Source of the DNA: Kutzneria buriramensis
GTDB taxonomy: Bacteria; Actinomycetota; Actinomycetes; Mycobacteriales; Pseudonocardiaceae
Assembly (NCBI RefSeq): GCF_003387475.1
Contig: NZ_QUNO01000013.1
Span: 124,001-188,000, forward strand
Direction: 5' to 3'
DNA length: 64,000 nt
The translations under genes and the position numbers were made by a program. The first letter of the stretch is position 1. Each line of letters starts with the position of its first letter. Of this stretch, positions 1 to 7,839 are shown piece after piece. The notes beneath the pieces were generated by a model, which made no database searches, was not told where the DNA came from, and saw nothing but the letters and a program-made list of their open reading frames with translations.

Positions 1-1
1 G

Positions 2-232
2 CTGCTGATCCTTCAGACCGTCGTCGACGAGGGCCTTGGCGCCGTCTACTACGGCATCAGCGACGAGGACTTCGACAAGCTGCGCGCCGAGTTCGGCGTG
101 CCCGCCACCCACGTGCCGATCGGCGCGATCGCCATCGGGCACGGCGACGACATCCAGATCTCCGAGGGCGCCTCCCCCAACACCCGCAAGCGCAAGGAGA
201 AGACCGAGACCGTCCACTACGGACAGTGGTGA
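2..232 (+). CDS. Nitroreductase family protein, C-terminal part (5' end outside window)
   Basis: The window opens inside this gene; 76 codons remain before TGA. The residues read like the C-terminus of FMN-dependent nitroreductases: a helix with LLILQTVVDEGLGAVYYGI, then a short segment ending in VPIGAIAIGHG, which corresponds to the closing beta strand that packs near the flavin in this family. A charged tail rich in Lys and Glu follows. Enzymes of this family reduce nitro groups, quinones or related substrates with NAD(P)H; the substrate cannot be told from this fragment. The catalytic N-terminal half is missing, so the call rests on the C-terminal pattern only. Confidence 0.6.
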   Translation: MLILQTVVDEGLGAVYYGISDEDFDKLRAEFGVPATHVPIGAIAIGHGDDIQISEGASPNTRKRKEKTETVHYGQW

Positions 233-236
233 GCCG

Positions 237-638
237 TCAGTCCGAGTTGGCGAACACCAGCACCGCGCGGTCGTCCTCGGCCCGGACCGGTATCCACGCC
301 TCGGTGAGGTCGTCCAGCCGGTCCAGGTCGAGGGTGAACCGCAGGTACCGGTCGAGGTTGCCGTCCGGCACGAAGTAGCCCGTCTCCTCCACCAGCTCCC
401 GTAGGCGCTCGAGGTGGCCGCCCTCTGCCCAGTTCGTCGGCGGCCAGCCGTCGAACTCCGCGAAGAAGTCGAGGTAGTCGGTCGCCGGGCCGACCACCAC
501 CAGGTAGCCCTCGAGCTCCTTCTGCAAGCAGGCAAGCCCGCCGCACTGGTTCTCGTACACGACTCCCGTCGGAGCCGCGACGATCAGCCCCAGCACGTGG
601 GGCATCGCGTCCTGCGGGTTGAAGTCCACCCTGATCAC
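237..638 (-). CDS. DUF6210-like conserved hypothetical protein
   Basis: A 133-residue soluble protein with no signal peptide or membrane segment. The N-terminal half contains VLGLIVAAPTGVVYENQCGG and a Cys-bearing helix leading to EGYLVVV, a pattern I associate with the DUF6210 family of actinobacterial and other bacterial proteins of unknown function. The C-terminal half is acidic with conserved Trp-Pro and Asp-Leu-Asp stretches. It converges on the upstream nitroreductase fragment, its stop lying 4 nt from that gene's stop, and is transcribed divergently from the TOPRIM gene 39 bp away, so the two probably share a promoter region. No function can be assigned. Confidence 0.75.
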   Translation of the reverse strand: MIRVDFNPQDAMPHVLGLIVAAPTGVVYENQCGGLACLQKELEGYLVVVGPATDYLDFFAEFDGWPPTNWAEGGHLERLRELVEETGYFVPDGNLDRYLRFTLDLDRLDDLTEAWIPVRAEDDRAVLVFANSD

Positions 639-677
639 GGCCCGCTCCCCCTCAATTCACGTGCGCCGCCGGCGCAC

Positions 678-1223
678 ATGGTCGACAGTGGCAGTGTGGA
701 CGATCTGCTCGACCGTGACGCGACCCGGGTCGTGGTGCTCGTCGAGGGCATCAGCGACCAGGTCGCCGTCGAGACGCTGGCCGCCCGGCACGGCCGGGAC
801 CTCGCCGCCGAGGGCGTCGTCATCCTGCCCGTCGGCGGCGCCCACGGCGTCCGCCGCCACGTCCAGCGCCTTCTCGACTTCCGACTTCTCGCAATCTGCG
901 ACGCCGGCGAGGCCCACGTCGTACAACGCGCCATGGCCGAGGCCGGTCGCGGGGACGTCTTCGTCTGCGACCGGGACCTGGAAGACGAGCTCATCCGCGC
1001 CGCCGGCACCGACCGCGTGAAGGACGTCTTCGCCGCCCACGGGGATCTGACTGCTTTCCACACCATCCAGCGGCAGCCCGCCTGGCGTGGCAAGGACGAA
1101 GCCGCCCAGATGCGACGCTTCCTCGCCGCCGGCGCCCGGCGCAAGCTCCGCTACGCCCGCCTCCTCACCGCCGAACTCGACCACATCCCGCCGCCGCTGA
1201 CCGCCCTGCTGGCGGCGATCTGA
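678..1223 (+). CDS. Stand-alone TOPRIM-domain protein (OLD-type nucleotidyl transferase/hydrolase)
   Basis: A 181-residue protein that is almost entirely one TOPRIM domain of the OLD-nuclease type. The first catalytic element VVLVEGISDQ (Glu followed by Ser-Asp) is near residue 20; a glycine turn PVGGAHGV and ICDAGE follow, and the acidic element FVCDRDLEDEL is near residue 95. In OLD proteins this domain is the metal-dependent nuclease fused to an ABC ATPase; here the ATPase part is absent and no ATPase gene is adjacent. The ATG at 678 is chosen because an upstream in-frame extension would overlap the divergent gene and has Arg/Pro-rich composition. A DNA- or nucleotide-directed role is inferred; nuclease activity is not shown. 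Confidence 0.8.
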   Translation: MVDSGSVDDLLDRDATRVVVLVEGISDQVAVETLAARHGRDLAAEGVVILPVGGAHGVRRHVQRLLDFRLLAICDAGEAHVVQRAMAEAGRGDVFVCDRDLEDELIRAAGTDRVKDVFAAHGDLTAFHTIQRQPAWRGKDEAAQMRRFLAAGARRKLRYARLLTAELDHIPPPLTALLAAI

Positions 1224-1310
1224 TCTGCTCCGTACGGGCGACCCCAGGTAACCGCTTGGCAGGTGGCGACGACGAGTGGATCGACACTCGACCCGACCAG
1301 GCAGGTCACC

Positions 1311-1544
1311 ATGCGGATCCGATTACTGCTTGCCGGCGCCGCGCTGGCCGGCCTCGGCGCGCTGGCCGCGTGCAACGACCCCGACAAGCCCGCCGAGGTC
1401 CCCGGCGTGGCCCCACATGCTCCTGTCACCAGCGTCGTCGTCGAGACCACCACCTCGAGCCGCCCCGAGGAGATCCCCGGCGTCGGCGTCACGGGCACCA
1501 AGCCGCCGCCTGGTTCGTCCTCGACCACCAGCGGGACGCCGTGA
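1311..1544 (+). CDS. Small secreted lipoprotein
   Basis: A 77-residue protein beginning with MRIRLL, a hydrophobic stretch and a lipobox LAAC (Cys at about residue 19), so it should be lipidated and anchored outside the membrane. The remaining 58 residues are Pro/Thr/Ser-rich and low in complexity (TTTSSRPEE, TKPPPGSSSTTSG), typical of a flexible cell-wall-spanning tether rather than an enzyme. The ATG at 1311 is preferred over an upstream in-frame ATG because it places the signal peptide at the N-terminus. Its stop overlaps the next gene's GTG start in GTGA, so the two are translationally coupled and probably act together at the envelope. Confidence 0.7.
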   Translation: MRIRLLLAGAALAGLGALAACNDPDKPAEVPGVAPHAPVTSVVVETTTSSRPEEIPGVGVTGTKPPPGSSSTTSGTP

Positions 1545-2329
1545 CCGAGGAGCGCGGTCCCGCTCGGACCGCGCTGGAGCTGGTCGGCCTCGTGATCGCG
1601 CCGGCGACGGTGATCACGTCCGTGCTGCTGTACTTCGGCTGGAACCGTGAGAACGCTTTCTTCGGCTACTTCGGGCTCGACCCCGGCGTGCTGAAGCTCT
1701 CCGCCCAGGACTTGTTGCTACGCAGCGTCGGCGTCGTGTTCCTGCCGGCGGTCATCGTCCTTGCCTGCCTGGCCGCGCTCATCCTGCTCGGCCGCCTGGG
1801 CTCCCGCTTCGCCTCACGCCTTCGCGTCGTCCGCTGCGCGCTGCTGGCCATTGCGGTCGCGGGGGCAGTACTTGCTCTCACCGGCGTCATCGACCCCTTG
1901 TGGGGCGCCGCTTCCCTCGCCGCCAGCGCCCTCCTCGGCGCCGACCTCGTCTCCACCACCACCCGCCTCTGGGGTCAGGCCCTGGTCGGCTCGGTCATCG
2001 CCGTCGCCCTCTTCTGGTCCGCCGCCGTCTACTCCGGCCGCACTGGCGTCGCCCTCGCCTCGTACATCAACGCCAACCCCGCCGGCCAACCCGCCGTCAC
2101 CGTCGACAGCACCACCCGCATCGACTTTCCGCCCGCCCTCGTCACCGAGACCCGCATCCCCGCCGAGGACGGCAAGTTCCACTACGAGTACACCGGCCTG
2201 CGCATGCTCATCTACTCCAACGACCGCTGGGTCCTCATCCTCGGCCGCCGCCCCGGCCAGTCCCGCGTCACCATCTCCGTCCTCCGCGACTCCGACTCCA
2301 TCCGCGTCGAGGTCACCGAGGGTCGGTGA
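1541..2329 (+). CDS. Polytopic membrane protein of unknown function
   Basis: A 262-residue integral membrane protein. Hydrophobic segments are visible near residues 10-35, 60-85, 95-140 (probably two helices) and 150-175, so four or five membrane spans are likely. The last 80 residues are soluble and contain a Tyr/Phe-rich strand region (FHYEYTGLRMLIYS) and a basic stretch GRRPGQSR. I do not recognise a family. The GTG start at 1541 overlaps the stop codon of the lipoprotein gene, which fixes the start and suggests that the two products form a unit in the envelope. No catalytic motif is evident. Confidence 0.7.
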   Translation: MTEERGPARTALELVGLVIAPATVITSVLLYFGWNRENAFFGYFGLDPGVLKLSAQDLLLRSVGVVFLPAVIVLACLAALILLGRLGSRFASRLRVVRCALLAIAVAGAVLALTGVIDPLWGAASLAASALLGADLVSTTTRLWGQALVGSVIAVALFWSAAVYSGRTGVALASYINANPAGQPAVTVDSTTRIDFPPALVTETRIPAEDGKFHYEYTGLRMLIYSNDRWVLILGRRPGQSRVTISVLRDSDSIRVEVTEGR

Positions 2330-2483
2330 ACGTCGTCCAGGTGTCGCCGCAAACGGAACCGCGTGTCCGCCGGCGCCTCCCACCAGGACGGATCCGTAAA
2401 ACCCGACAAACGGACGAAGCCGACACTCCGTATTTGGACCCGTTGTGCATACTGACGGCAACGACGACAACGGGGGGACAACC

Positions 2484-2984
2484 GTGGTGCTGGGCTGGAT
2501 GCGCCGGTTCTGGTGGCTGATCGCCGGTGGGGCGCTCATCGTGGCCATCGTGCTGGCCGTGGTGCTGTGGCCGCGCGGACGTGAGCTGCCGCCGGCGCGT
2601 GCGACCGTTTACCTGGATTTCTCCGCCTGTTTGCTGGCCGGGCCGCACGGCCTCGCCGATCCCGCCGCCGCGCCGGTGTGGGCCGGCATGCAGGACGCCT
2701 CGGCCGCCACCAAGGCGAAGGTGTCCTATGTGGCCGCCGCCGGTCCCGAGACCGTCGGCAACACCGCCCCGTACGCCACGTCGTTGCTGCAACGGCAATG
2801 CGGTGTCGTCGTCGCCGTCGGCCAGACGCGCGCCGACGCCGTTCTCCAGTACGCTCCGCAATACCCGAACGTCCGCTTTGTACTGGTCGACGCCAAGGGC
2901 AGCGGCGCCAACGTCACCACCGTGGCCGCCGCCGACGCCCACACCGGCGTGGCCGAGGCGATCGAGCAGGCCGTCAAGAAGTAG
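2484..2984 (+). CDS. Membrane-anchored BMP/PnrA-like protein
   Basis: A 166-residue protein with one N-terminal transmembrane anchor (WWLIAGGALIVAIVLAVVLW, about residues 8-27) and an outside domain. That domain has the order of the first half of a BMP/PnrA-type periplasmic binding fold: a starting strand ATVYLDFSACLLAG, a helix, VSYVAAAGPE, a Cys-containing helix leading to GVVVAVG, then PNVRFVLVDA. Full BMP proteins are about 330 residues, so this is a half-length version and may not bind nucleosides. The GTG at 2484 is chosen because GGGGGGA lies 5 nt upstream. The aldo/keto reductase gene follows after 14 nt, suggesting cotranscription. Confidence 0.6.
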   Translation: MVLGWMRRFWWLIAGGALIVAIVLAVVLWPRGRELPPARATVYLDFSACLLAGPHGLADPAAAPVWAGMQDASAATKAKVSYVAAAGPETVGNTAPYATSLLQRQCGVVVAVGQTRADAVLQYAPQYPNVRFVLVDAKGSGANVTTVAAADAHTGVAEAIEQAVKK

Positions 2985-2998
2985 CCGAGGAGTTGTTC

Positions 2999-3919
2999 GT
3001 GGCCACTCTCCCCCAGCGTCAGATCGGTCGCGACGGTCCGTTCACCGGCATCCTGGCGATGGGCTCGTGGCACACCTACGACCGCATGCACTTCCCCGAC
3101 GCCGTGCGGATGCTGCGCCGGGCCGTGGACGCCGGCATCACCCTGTTCGATGTCGGCGTCTACGGCACTCCGGACCGTCCGCCCGTGTTCACCGATGTCC
3201 TGTTCTCCGCCATGGTTCGCGCCGCCGGCCTTCGCCGTGACGAGTACCTGTTCTCCGCCAAGCTGTGGCTGGAGGAGTATCCGCGGGAGAGCCTGCGCGC
3301 CCAGTTGGAGACCGCCCTGTTCCGCGCCGGCGTCGAGCACGCGGATCTGGCCGTCCTCGGCGAGATCCGCCACGAGATCGACCTGCACGCCGTCGTGTCC
3401 GAGTTGGACGATCTCCACCGAGCCGGCCTGATCCGCCACTGGGGCGTGAACAACTGGTCCGCCGCCACCCTTCGTACCGTCCACGACATCGCCGCCACCT
3501 CTGCCGTACCCGGCCCCGTCATGGCACAGCTGGCGTACAGCCTCGCCCGTAGGTCCACTGTGGATGGTATGCCGTTCGGCGAGCTGGGTGTGTCCCTACA
3601 GTCCTCGGACGTCTTCGAGGGCGGCCGCCTCCTCGGCAAGGACCGTGGCACCAGCCCCGGCCCCGTCGACGAGGTGCAGCGCCGCATCGCCGGCCACGTG
3701 TCGGACATCCGCGAGGCGGCGTCGAGCCTCGGCGCGACGCCGGCCCAGCTGTGCCTCGCCTTCACGCTCCTCCACCCGTCCAACGCCACCACCCTGTTCG
3801 GGGTGACCAGCGTCGAACAGTTGGAGGAGAACCTCGGCGCGGTCGCCCTGCTCGAACGGGTCGACCCGGCGGAGTTGTACGCACTCGTGGACCCGTTCCG
3901 GTCCGACAGCGACGACTAG
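2999..3919 (+). CDS. Aldo/keto reductase family protein with altered active site
   Basis: A 306-residue protein with the TIM-barrel pattern of aldo/keto reductases: GILAMGSWHT near the N-terminus, the Asp/Tyr pair in LFDVGVYG (around residue 48), the catalytic Lys in FSAKLW, and a C-terminal LFGVTSVEQLEENL typical of the NADPH-binding end. The strand that normally ends in the catalytic His (DLYLLH) reads DLAVLGEIRH, so Gly appears at the usual His position. Family members reduce carbonyls with NADPH; with this change the activity may differ or be lost. The GTG start follows CCGAGGAG at a 6-nt spacing. It lies 14 nt behind the membrane-anchored BMP-like gene. Confidence 0.8.
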   Translation: MATLPQRQIGRDGPFTGILAMGSWHTYDRMHFPDAVRMLRRAVDAGITLFDVGVYGTPDRPPVFTDVLFSAMVRAAGLRRDEYLFSAKLWLEEYPRESLRAQLETALFRAGVEHADLAVLGEIRHEIDLHAVVSELDDLHRAGLIRHWGVNNWSAATLRTVHDIAATSAVPGPVMAQLAYSLARRSTVDGMPFGELGVSLQSSDVFEGGRLLGKDRGTSPGPVDEVQRRIAGHVSDIREAASSLGATPAQLCLAFTLLHPSNATTLFGVTSVEQLEENLGAVALLERVDPAELYALVDPFRSDSDD

Positions 3920-3931
3920 AACTCCGTAACG

Positions 3932-5128
3932 CTATCCACCAACCCGCACCGGAAGCTCATACAGACCCCGGATGATCGGACTGGGCCACCACCGCAACTC
4001 CCCCACCCCGCAAGCCAACTCCAGCCCGGGAAGCCGCCGCACCACAGCCCCCAGCGCGATCTCCCCCTGCAACCGGGCCAACGCCGCGCCGATGCACACA
4101 TGCGGCCCGGCTCCGAAGGCGATGTGCCGCTCCTCCCGCCCTGGCCGGAACTCGTCCGCCCCCTGGAACCGGGCGGGATCGCGATTGGCCGCCAGCACGG
4201 ACACCAGAACGGGATCGCCGGCACGGAAAACCTGCCCGCCGATCTCCACCGCCTCCCGGGCGAAACGCCAAGTGGCGTTCTGCACGGGACTGTGCAGCCG
4301 CAGCGTCTCCTCGACAACCGCGCTCACCGCGGCGGGATCGTCACGGGCGCGGTCGGCCTCGACGGGATGGGTGAGCAGCCCCAGGGCGGCGCTGCCGAGC
4401 ATTCCGGCGGTGGTTTCCTGACCACTGATCAAGATGAGGAAAGCCGTCGACGTGACTTCGTCGGGAGTGAGTTCGCCGCGGTCCTGCTGCGCGATCAGGT
4501 CGCTGATCAAATCGGGACCGGGGTACAGGCGTTTGTGTTCGACCAGTGTGGCGACGAGCTTGTCGAGTTCGTCGGTCGCCCGGCGCACGTCTCCATGAAC
4601 GTCATCGATGACCAACGTCCAGTGGTGCAGCTCCGAGCGGCCGGCCTCGGGCACGCCGAGCAGGTCGCAGATGATGGCCATGGGTAGCGGGGAGGCCAGT
4701 TCGCGGACGAGGTCGCCGTGCCCGCGGTCGGCGATCCGGTCGAGGAATTCGTCGCTGAGCCGTTGAGCGCGCTCCCGCAGCGGCCGCAGCCGCCGCGCGG
4801 TGAAAGCGCCGGTCACGGCCCTACGTAATCGTTTGTGGTCGACGCCGTCCCTGTTGATCATGTTGGCGACGAGGCTCGCGCGGTGATCGAGCGGCAGCCC
4901 CATCTCCGAGCGCCGCCATCCGGGGTCGGCGAAGTCGGGATTCTTGGCCAGGGCGGGATGGGTGAGCGCCTCGACGGCGTTGTCGTGCCTGGTGATCAGC
5001 CACGCCCATGTGCCGCCGGGGAAATCCACGCGGTGCACCGGTGAGTTGATCCGCAGCCAGTCGTAGGCGGGTGACGGGTCGGCGTCGAAGGCCGGGCCGA
5101 ACAGCGCCGGCGCAGCGGAGTCTGCCAT
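3932..5128 (-). CDS. Cytochrome P450 (bacterial class I type)
   Basis: A 398-residue soluble P450 with all main landmarks: I-helix oxygen-activation sequence SGQETTAG, K-helix EETLRLHSP (ExxR), PERF-like region FQGADEFRPGR, and the haem-thiolate motif FGAGPHVCIGAALAR. Length and motifs fit bacterial P450s that take electrons from ferredoxin; no ferredoxin or reductase gene lies nearby, so it must use a partner encoded elsewhere. It is monocistronic and converges with the aldo/keto reductase. The ATG at 5128 is preferred over one at 5194, which would add a Cys/His/Trp-rich tail not seen in P450s. The substrate (terpene, polyketide, fatty acid or xenobiotic) cannot be inferred. Confidence 0.93.
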   Translation of the reverse strand: MADSAAPALFGPAFDADPSPAYDWLRINSPVHRVDFPGGTWAWLITRHDNAVEALTHPALAKNPDFADPGWRRSEMGLPLDHRASLVANMINRDGVDHKRLRRAVTGAFTARRLRPLRERAQRLSDEFLDRIADRGHGDLVRELASPLPMAIICDLLGVPEAGRSELHHWTLVIDDVHGDVRRATDELDKLVATLVEHKRLYPGPDLISDLIAQQDRGELTPDEVTSTAFLILISGQETTAGMLGSAALGLLTHPVEADRARDDPAAVSAVVEETLRLHSPVQNATWRFAREAVEIGGQVFRAGDPVLVSVLAANRDPARFQGADEFRPGREERHIAFGAGPHVCIGAALARLQGEIALGAVVRRLPGLELACGVGELRWWPSPIIRGLYELPVRVGG

Positions 5129-5211
5129 GTGATCAGCATGCCATTCGTGCCACCGGCACACGGACACGGATCGGTTGCCGGCAAATGAAAACACGCGCCG
5201 TGCTCATACTC

Positions 5212-5242
5212 CGCTTGACCGGTCGCCACGGACCGGCGTACC
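5212..5242 (+). promoter_or_regulatory. Possible promoter for the secreted NlpC/P60-like gene
   Basis: TTGACC and, about 18 nt later, TACCTT resemble -35 and -10 elements pointing toward the gene at 5381. A short perfect palindrome TTGTTAACAA lies downstream at 5265-5274 in a locally AT-richer stretch and could be an operator. Pattern only; moderately weak. Confidence 0.3.
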
Positions 5243-5380
5243 TTCGTCCACCGAACAGGCAACCTTGTTAACAATAACACGGAGCGATTCGACAACTCCG
5301 CCGCTGTCGATGGCGCGCGCTCGTGGGACACCCGCGACGAAAGGACGTTTCGTGCCGTACGACTGTCAAGGACGAGCCTC

Positions 5381-6235
5381 GTGACGGCGTTCAGCCGGCG
5401 CGCCATGCTGGCGGCGGCCGGCGCGGCGTCGGCGACGATGATGGCGGCCCCCACCGCCCCCGCCGCGGTGGCCGTGCCCCGCGAGTACGTCGGTCCCCCC
5501 TTCGGCCCGTTCCCGCCGCACCTGCTGGAGGCCGAACGCCTGCTGGGCTATCTCGACCAACTGCCCTGGGAATCCGGCTTCAACTCCTACCGCATGCCCG
5601 CCCCGCCCGGCCAACCGGAGCAGCCGGACCAGATGACCTGGGGCCAGCCCGGCGACCCGAGGACCTACCGGAACCTGGCGCAGTGCGCCTCCTTCCAGAC
5701 CGGCGTCCTCAAGCACTCCTACCCGCAGTGGGCGACCGACGAGTTCTTCACCACCTACTTCAAGTCGCCGAGCCCGCAGGCCTGGCAGTACCACCGGGTC
5801 TTCACGGGCCGGCACGGCGAGGTCCCGCACTTCACGCCGGTGCGCAAGGTCGACGAACTCCGGGTCGGCGACCTGATCGCGCTCGACGACCTCGACCGCC
5901 AACCCGGAGACACCGACACCGGGCACATGATGCTCGTGCGCCGGTTGGCCGGCCGGTATACCAAGCAGGGCAACCAGGACGGCAGCACCCAGCACGCCGT
6001 GCAGGTCGTCGACTGCACCAAGGACCCGCACGGCGTCTACAACGTGGGCGACTATCCGTCCTATCCAGACAGTCGGATCACCACCCAGCACAAGTGGCCC
6101 GGCGGCGGCTTCGGGCACCTGATGCTCTACGCCGACGACCGCACCGGCGCGTTCACGGGAATCCGGTGGAGCGTCAACTCCTCGGTGTTCAACCCCACCT
6201 CCCAGCGGGCGATCGCGATCGCGCACATCGACTGA
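5381..6235 (+). CDS. Secreted NlpC/P60- or CHAP-like protein
   Basis: A 284-residue protein with an N-terminal export signal: SRRAMLAAAG at residues 5-14 resembles a Tat motif, followed by an Ala-rich core and a likely cleavage after APAAVA. The mature part carries NLAQCASFQTGVLK (candidate catalytic Cys), then VRKVDELRVGDLIAL and TGHMMLVRRL (candidate His), the Cys/His order and GD-turn of papain-like NlpC/P60 and CHAP amidases that cut cell-wall peptides. It lacks a separate wall-binding domain. The GTG start follows AGGACGAG. The function is inferred from motif order, so it could also be an inactive relative. It converges on the PL6 lyase gene, whose stop is 3 bp away. Confidence 0.6.
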   Translation: MTAFSRRAMLAAAGAASATMMAAPTAPAAVAVPREYVGPPFGPFPPHLLEAERLLGYLDQLPWESGFNSYRMPAPPGQPEQPDQMTWGQPGDPRTYRNLAQCASFQTGVLKHSYPQWATDEFFTTYFKSPSPQAWQYHRVFTGRHGEVPHFTPVRKVDELRVGDLIALDDLDRQPGDTDTGHMMLVRRLAGRYTKQGNQDGSTQHAVQVVDCTKDPHGVYNVGDYPSYPDSRITTQHKWPGGGFGHLMLYADDRTGAFTGIRWSVNSSVFNPTSQRAIAIAHID

Positions 6236-6238
6236 CCG

Positions 6239-7642
6239 TCACGGGGCCTTGGGGCCGACGTCGGCGGTGGTCAGGGGACGCGCCGGAGTGGCGACGTTGT
6301 ACTGATCGGCGCCGACGTCCTTGGCGGCCGGGCGGTTCTGACCATCGATGTCCTGGGTCACCTGTGGGAACGAGCCGGTCGCCGCGCCGATCACCGGGCT
6401 CGTGGCGCCGGGCCGCAGCAGGCCGTGGGCGTCGCGCGCCAGCTTCGGATCGACGGTGCGGTACGCGCCGGCGGGCAGGCTGCCGGCGGCCGCGCCGAAC
6501 AGGATGTTGCCGGTGAAGTGCAGCGACGTGCCGGTGCCCGTGCCGACGGCCGTGCCGTGGCCGAGCAGCACGTTGTCGGCCAGGGTGTCGTCCGAGGGCG
6601 GGAACTTCTTGCTGCTCTCGTACCAGACGATGTTGTCGCTGCCGGACAACGTGTTGAAGGCGACCAGGCAGTGGTCGGCGGCCTCGTGGTCGGTGCCGCT
6701 GGTGGTGTCGTCGCGCACCTCGCCGCCGCCGATCTCCATCGCCGGCCCGGTGGTGTCCTCGACGATGTTGTTGATGACCACGTGGTTGTTGCCGAAGAAC
6801 CGGATTCCGGTGCTGCCGCCGATGAGGATGTTGCCCTCCACCAGCGTGTTCCACCCGTGCCGCAGCGACAGCGTGCCGCGGCTGTTGACGATGGTGTTGT
6901 CCCGCACCACATTGTCGCTGGACTTCACCGACAGCGCCTCGGAGTCGCCGTCGGCCTTGTCGAACAGGTTGTCCTCGATCAGCCCGTTCGCGACGGCGTG
7001 CTGGCGGCCGGACAGCCCGAAGCGGATCGACTCGCCGCCGTTCGCGCCCTTGTACTGGTGGTTGTAGAAGTAGTTGTGGTCCACGTGCACGCGCTTGGCC
7101 ATGTCGCTCGCGCCCGGGCCCACGACCTGCAGGTACACGCCCTGCGCGGTGCGGTTCTGGAACGTGTTGTGGTCGACCTGGGTGTCGTCGGCCTTGACGG
7201 TCAGGTCGGCGCCGCCGGGGTTGCCCTGGAACACGTTGCGGGTGATCCGGGTGGCGGTGGCGTCGCCGGGCACGGTCAGGCCGGCGTCGTTGTCGAAGAC
7301 GAACCCTTGCACCACAACGTGAGACGCCCCGGTCAGGTCGAGTCCGCCGGCGCCGGTGAACTCCACCGGCCCCTTGGCGACGATGGTGATCGGCGCCTGC
7401 GCGGTGCCCGAACGCCGGACGTGGATCTGCGCGGAGTCGTAGACGCCGGCGCCCACCTCGACGCGATCTCCGGGTTGCGCCTGGGAAAGCGCCGCCGACA
7501 GCTCGGCCGGCGACGACGCCTCCCGTGTCCTCGCACCGGCCGGCGTGGCCACGACGACCAGCGCGGCCAGGCCGGCGGCGGCCAGCACGCCCAGTCTGAA
7601 ATACGACAATTCCCCAACGGGCCTCATCGGCACCGCACTCAC
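6239..7642 (-). CDS. Secreted polysaccharide lyase family 6 (chondroitinase B / alginate lyase type)
   Basis: A 467-residue secreted right-handed beta-helix protein. After a signal sequence (about residues 15-38) it begins with the family pattern SSPAELSAALSQAQPGDRV, followed by many helix rungs. The catalytic stretch is clear: SVKSSDNVVRDNT supplies the Lys and SRGTLSLRHG the Arg that act as base and acid in PL6 enzymes. PL6 members cleave alginate or chondroitin/dermatan by beta-elimination outside the cell. The GTG start follows GGGAG with a 6-nt gap. No sugar transporter or unsaturated-uronate pathway lies next to it. Substrate choice cannot be read from the sequence. Confidence 0.85.
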   Translation of the reverse strand: MSAVPMRPVGELSYFRLGVLAAAGLAALVVVATPAGARTREASSPAELSAALSQAQPGDRVEVGAGVYDSAQIHVRRSGTAQAPITIVAKGPVEFTGAGGLDLTGASHVVVQGFVFDNDAGLTVPGDATATRITRNVFQGNPGGADLTVKADDTQVDHNTFQNRTAQGVYLQVVGPGASDMAKRVHVDHNYFYNHQYKGANGGESIRFGLSGRQHAVANGLIEDNLFDKADGDSEALSVKSSDNVVRDNTIVNSRGTLSLRHGWNTLVEGNILIGGSTGIRFFGNNHVVINNIVEDTTGPAMEIGGGEVRDDTTSGTDHEAADHCLVAFNTLSGSDNIVWYESSKKFPPSDDTLADNVLLGHGTAVGTGTGTSLHFTGNILFGAAAGSLPAGAYRTVDPKLARDAHGLLRPGATSPVIGAATGSFPQVTQDIDGQNRPAAKDVGADQYNVATPARPLTTADVGPKAP

Positions 7643-7839
7643 CTCGCACTCCCGTGTCGGTCAACGGTTCGGCGCGGCGGATGCCCAGCCAAACACCAAA
7701 CATCGGATGAGTCAAGGCGGAGTCACGAGGACAACGGGCATATCGGCCAACTCGATCAACCGAGAGCTCCCATGTGTCCATCAGTCCTATCCCCAGCAGG
7801 GACAGGCGGACACGGCGGCCCGGCGCGATACTGACTGCC

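Noticed and set aside
3932-7642. A biosynthetic cluster around the first P450
   Set aside because: No synthase, tailoring set or ferredoxin is adjacent; neighbours are secreted wall or polysaccharide enzymes.
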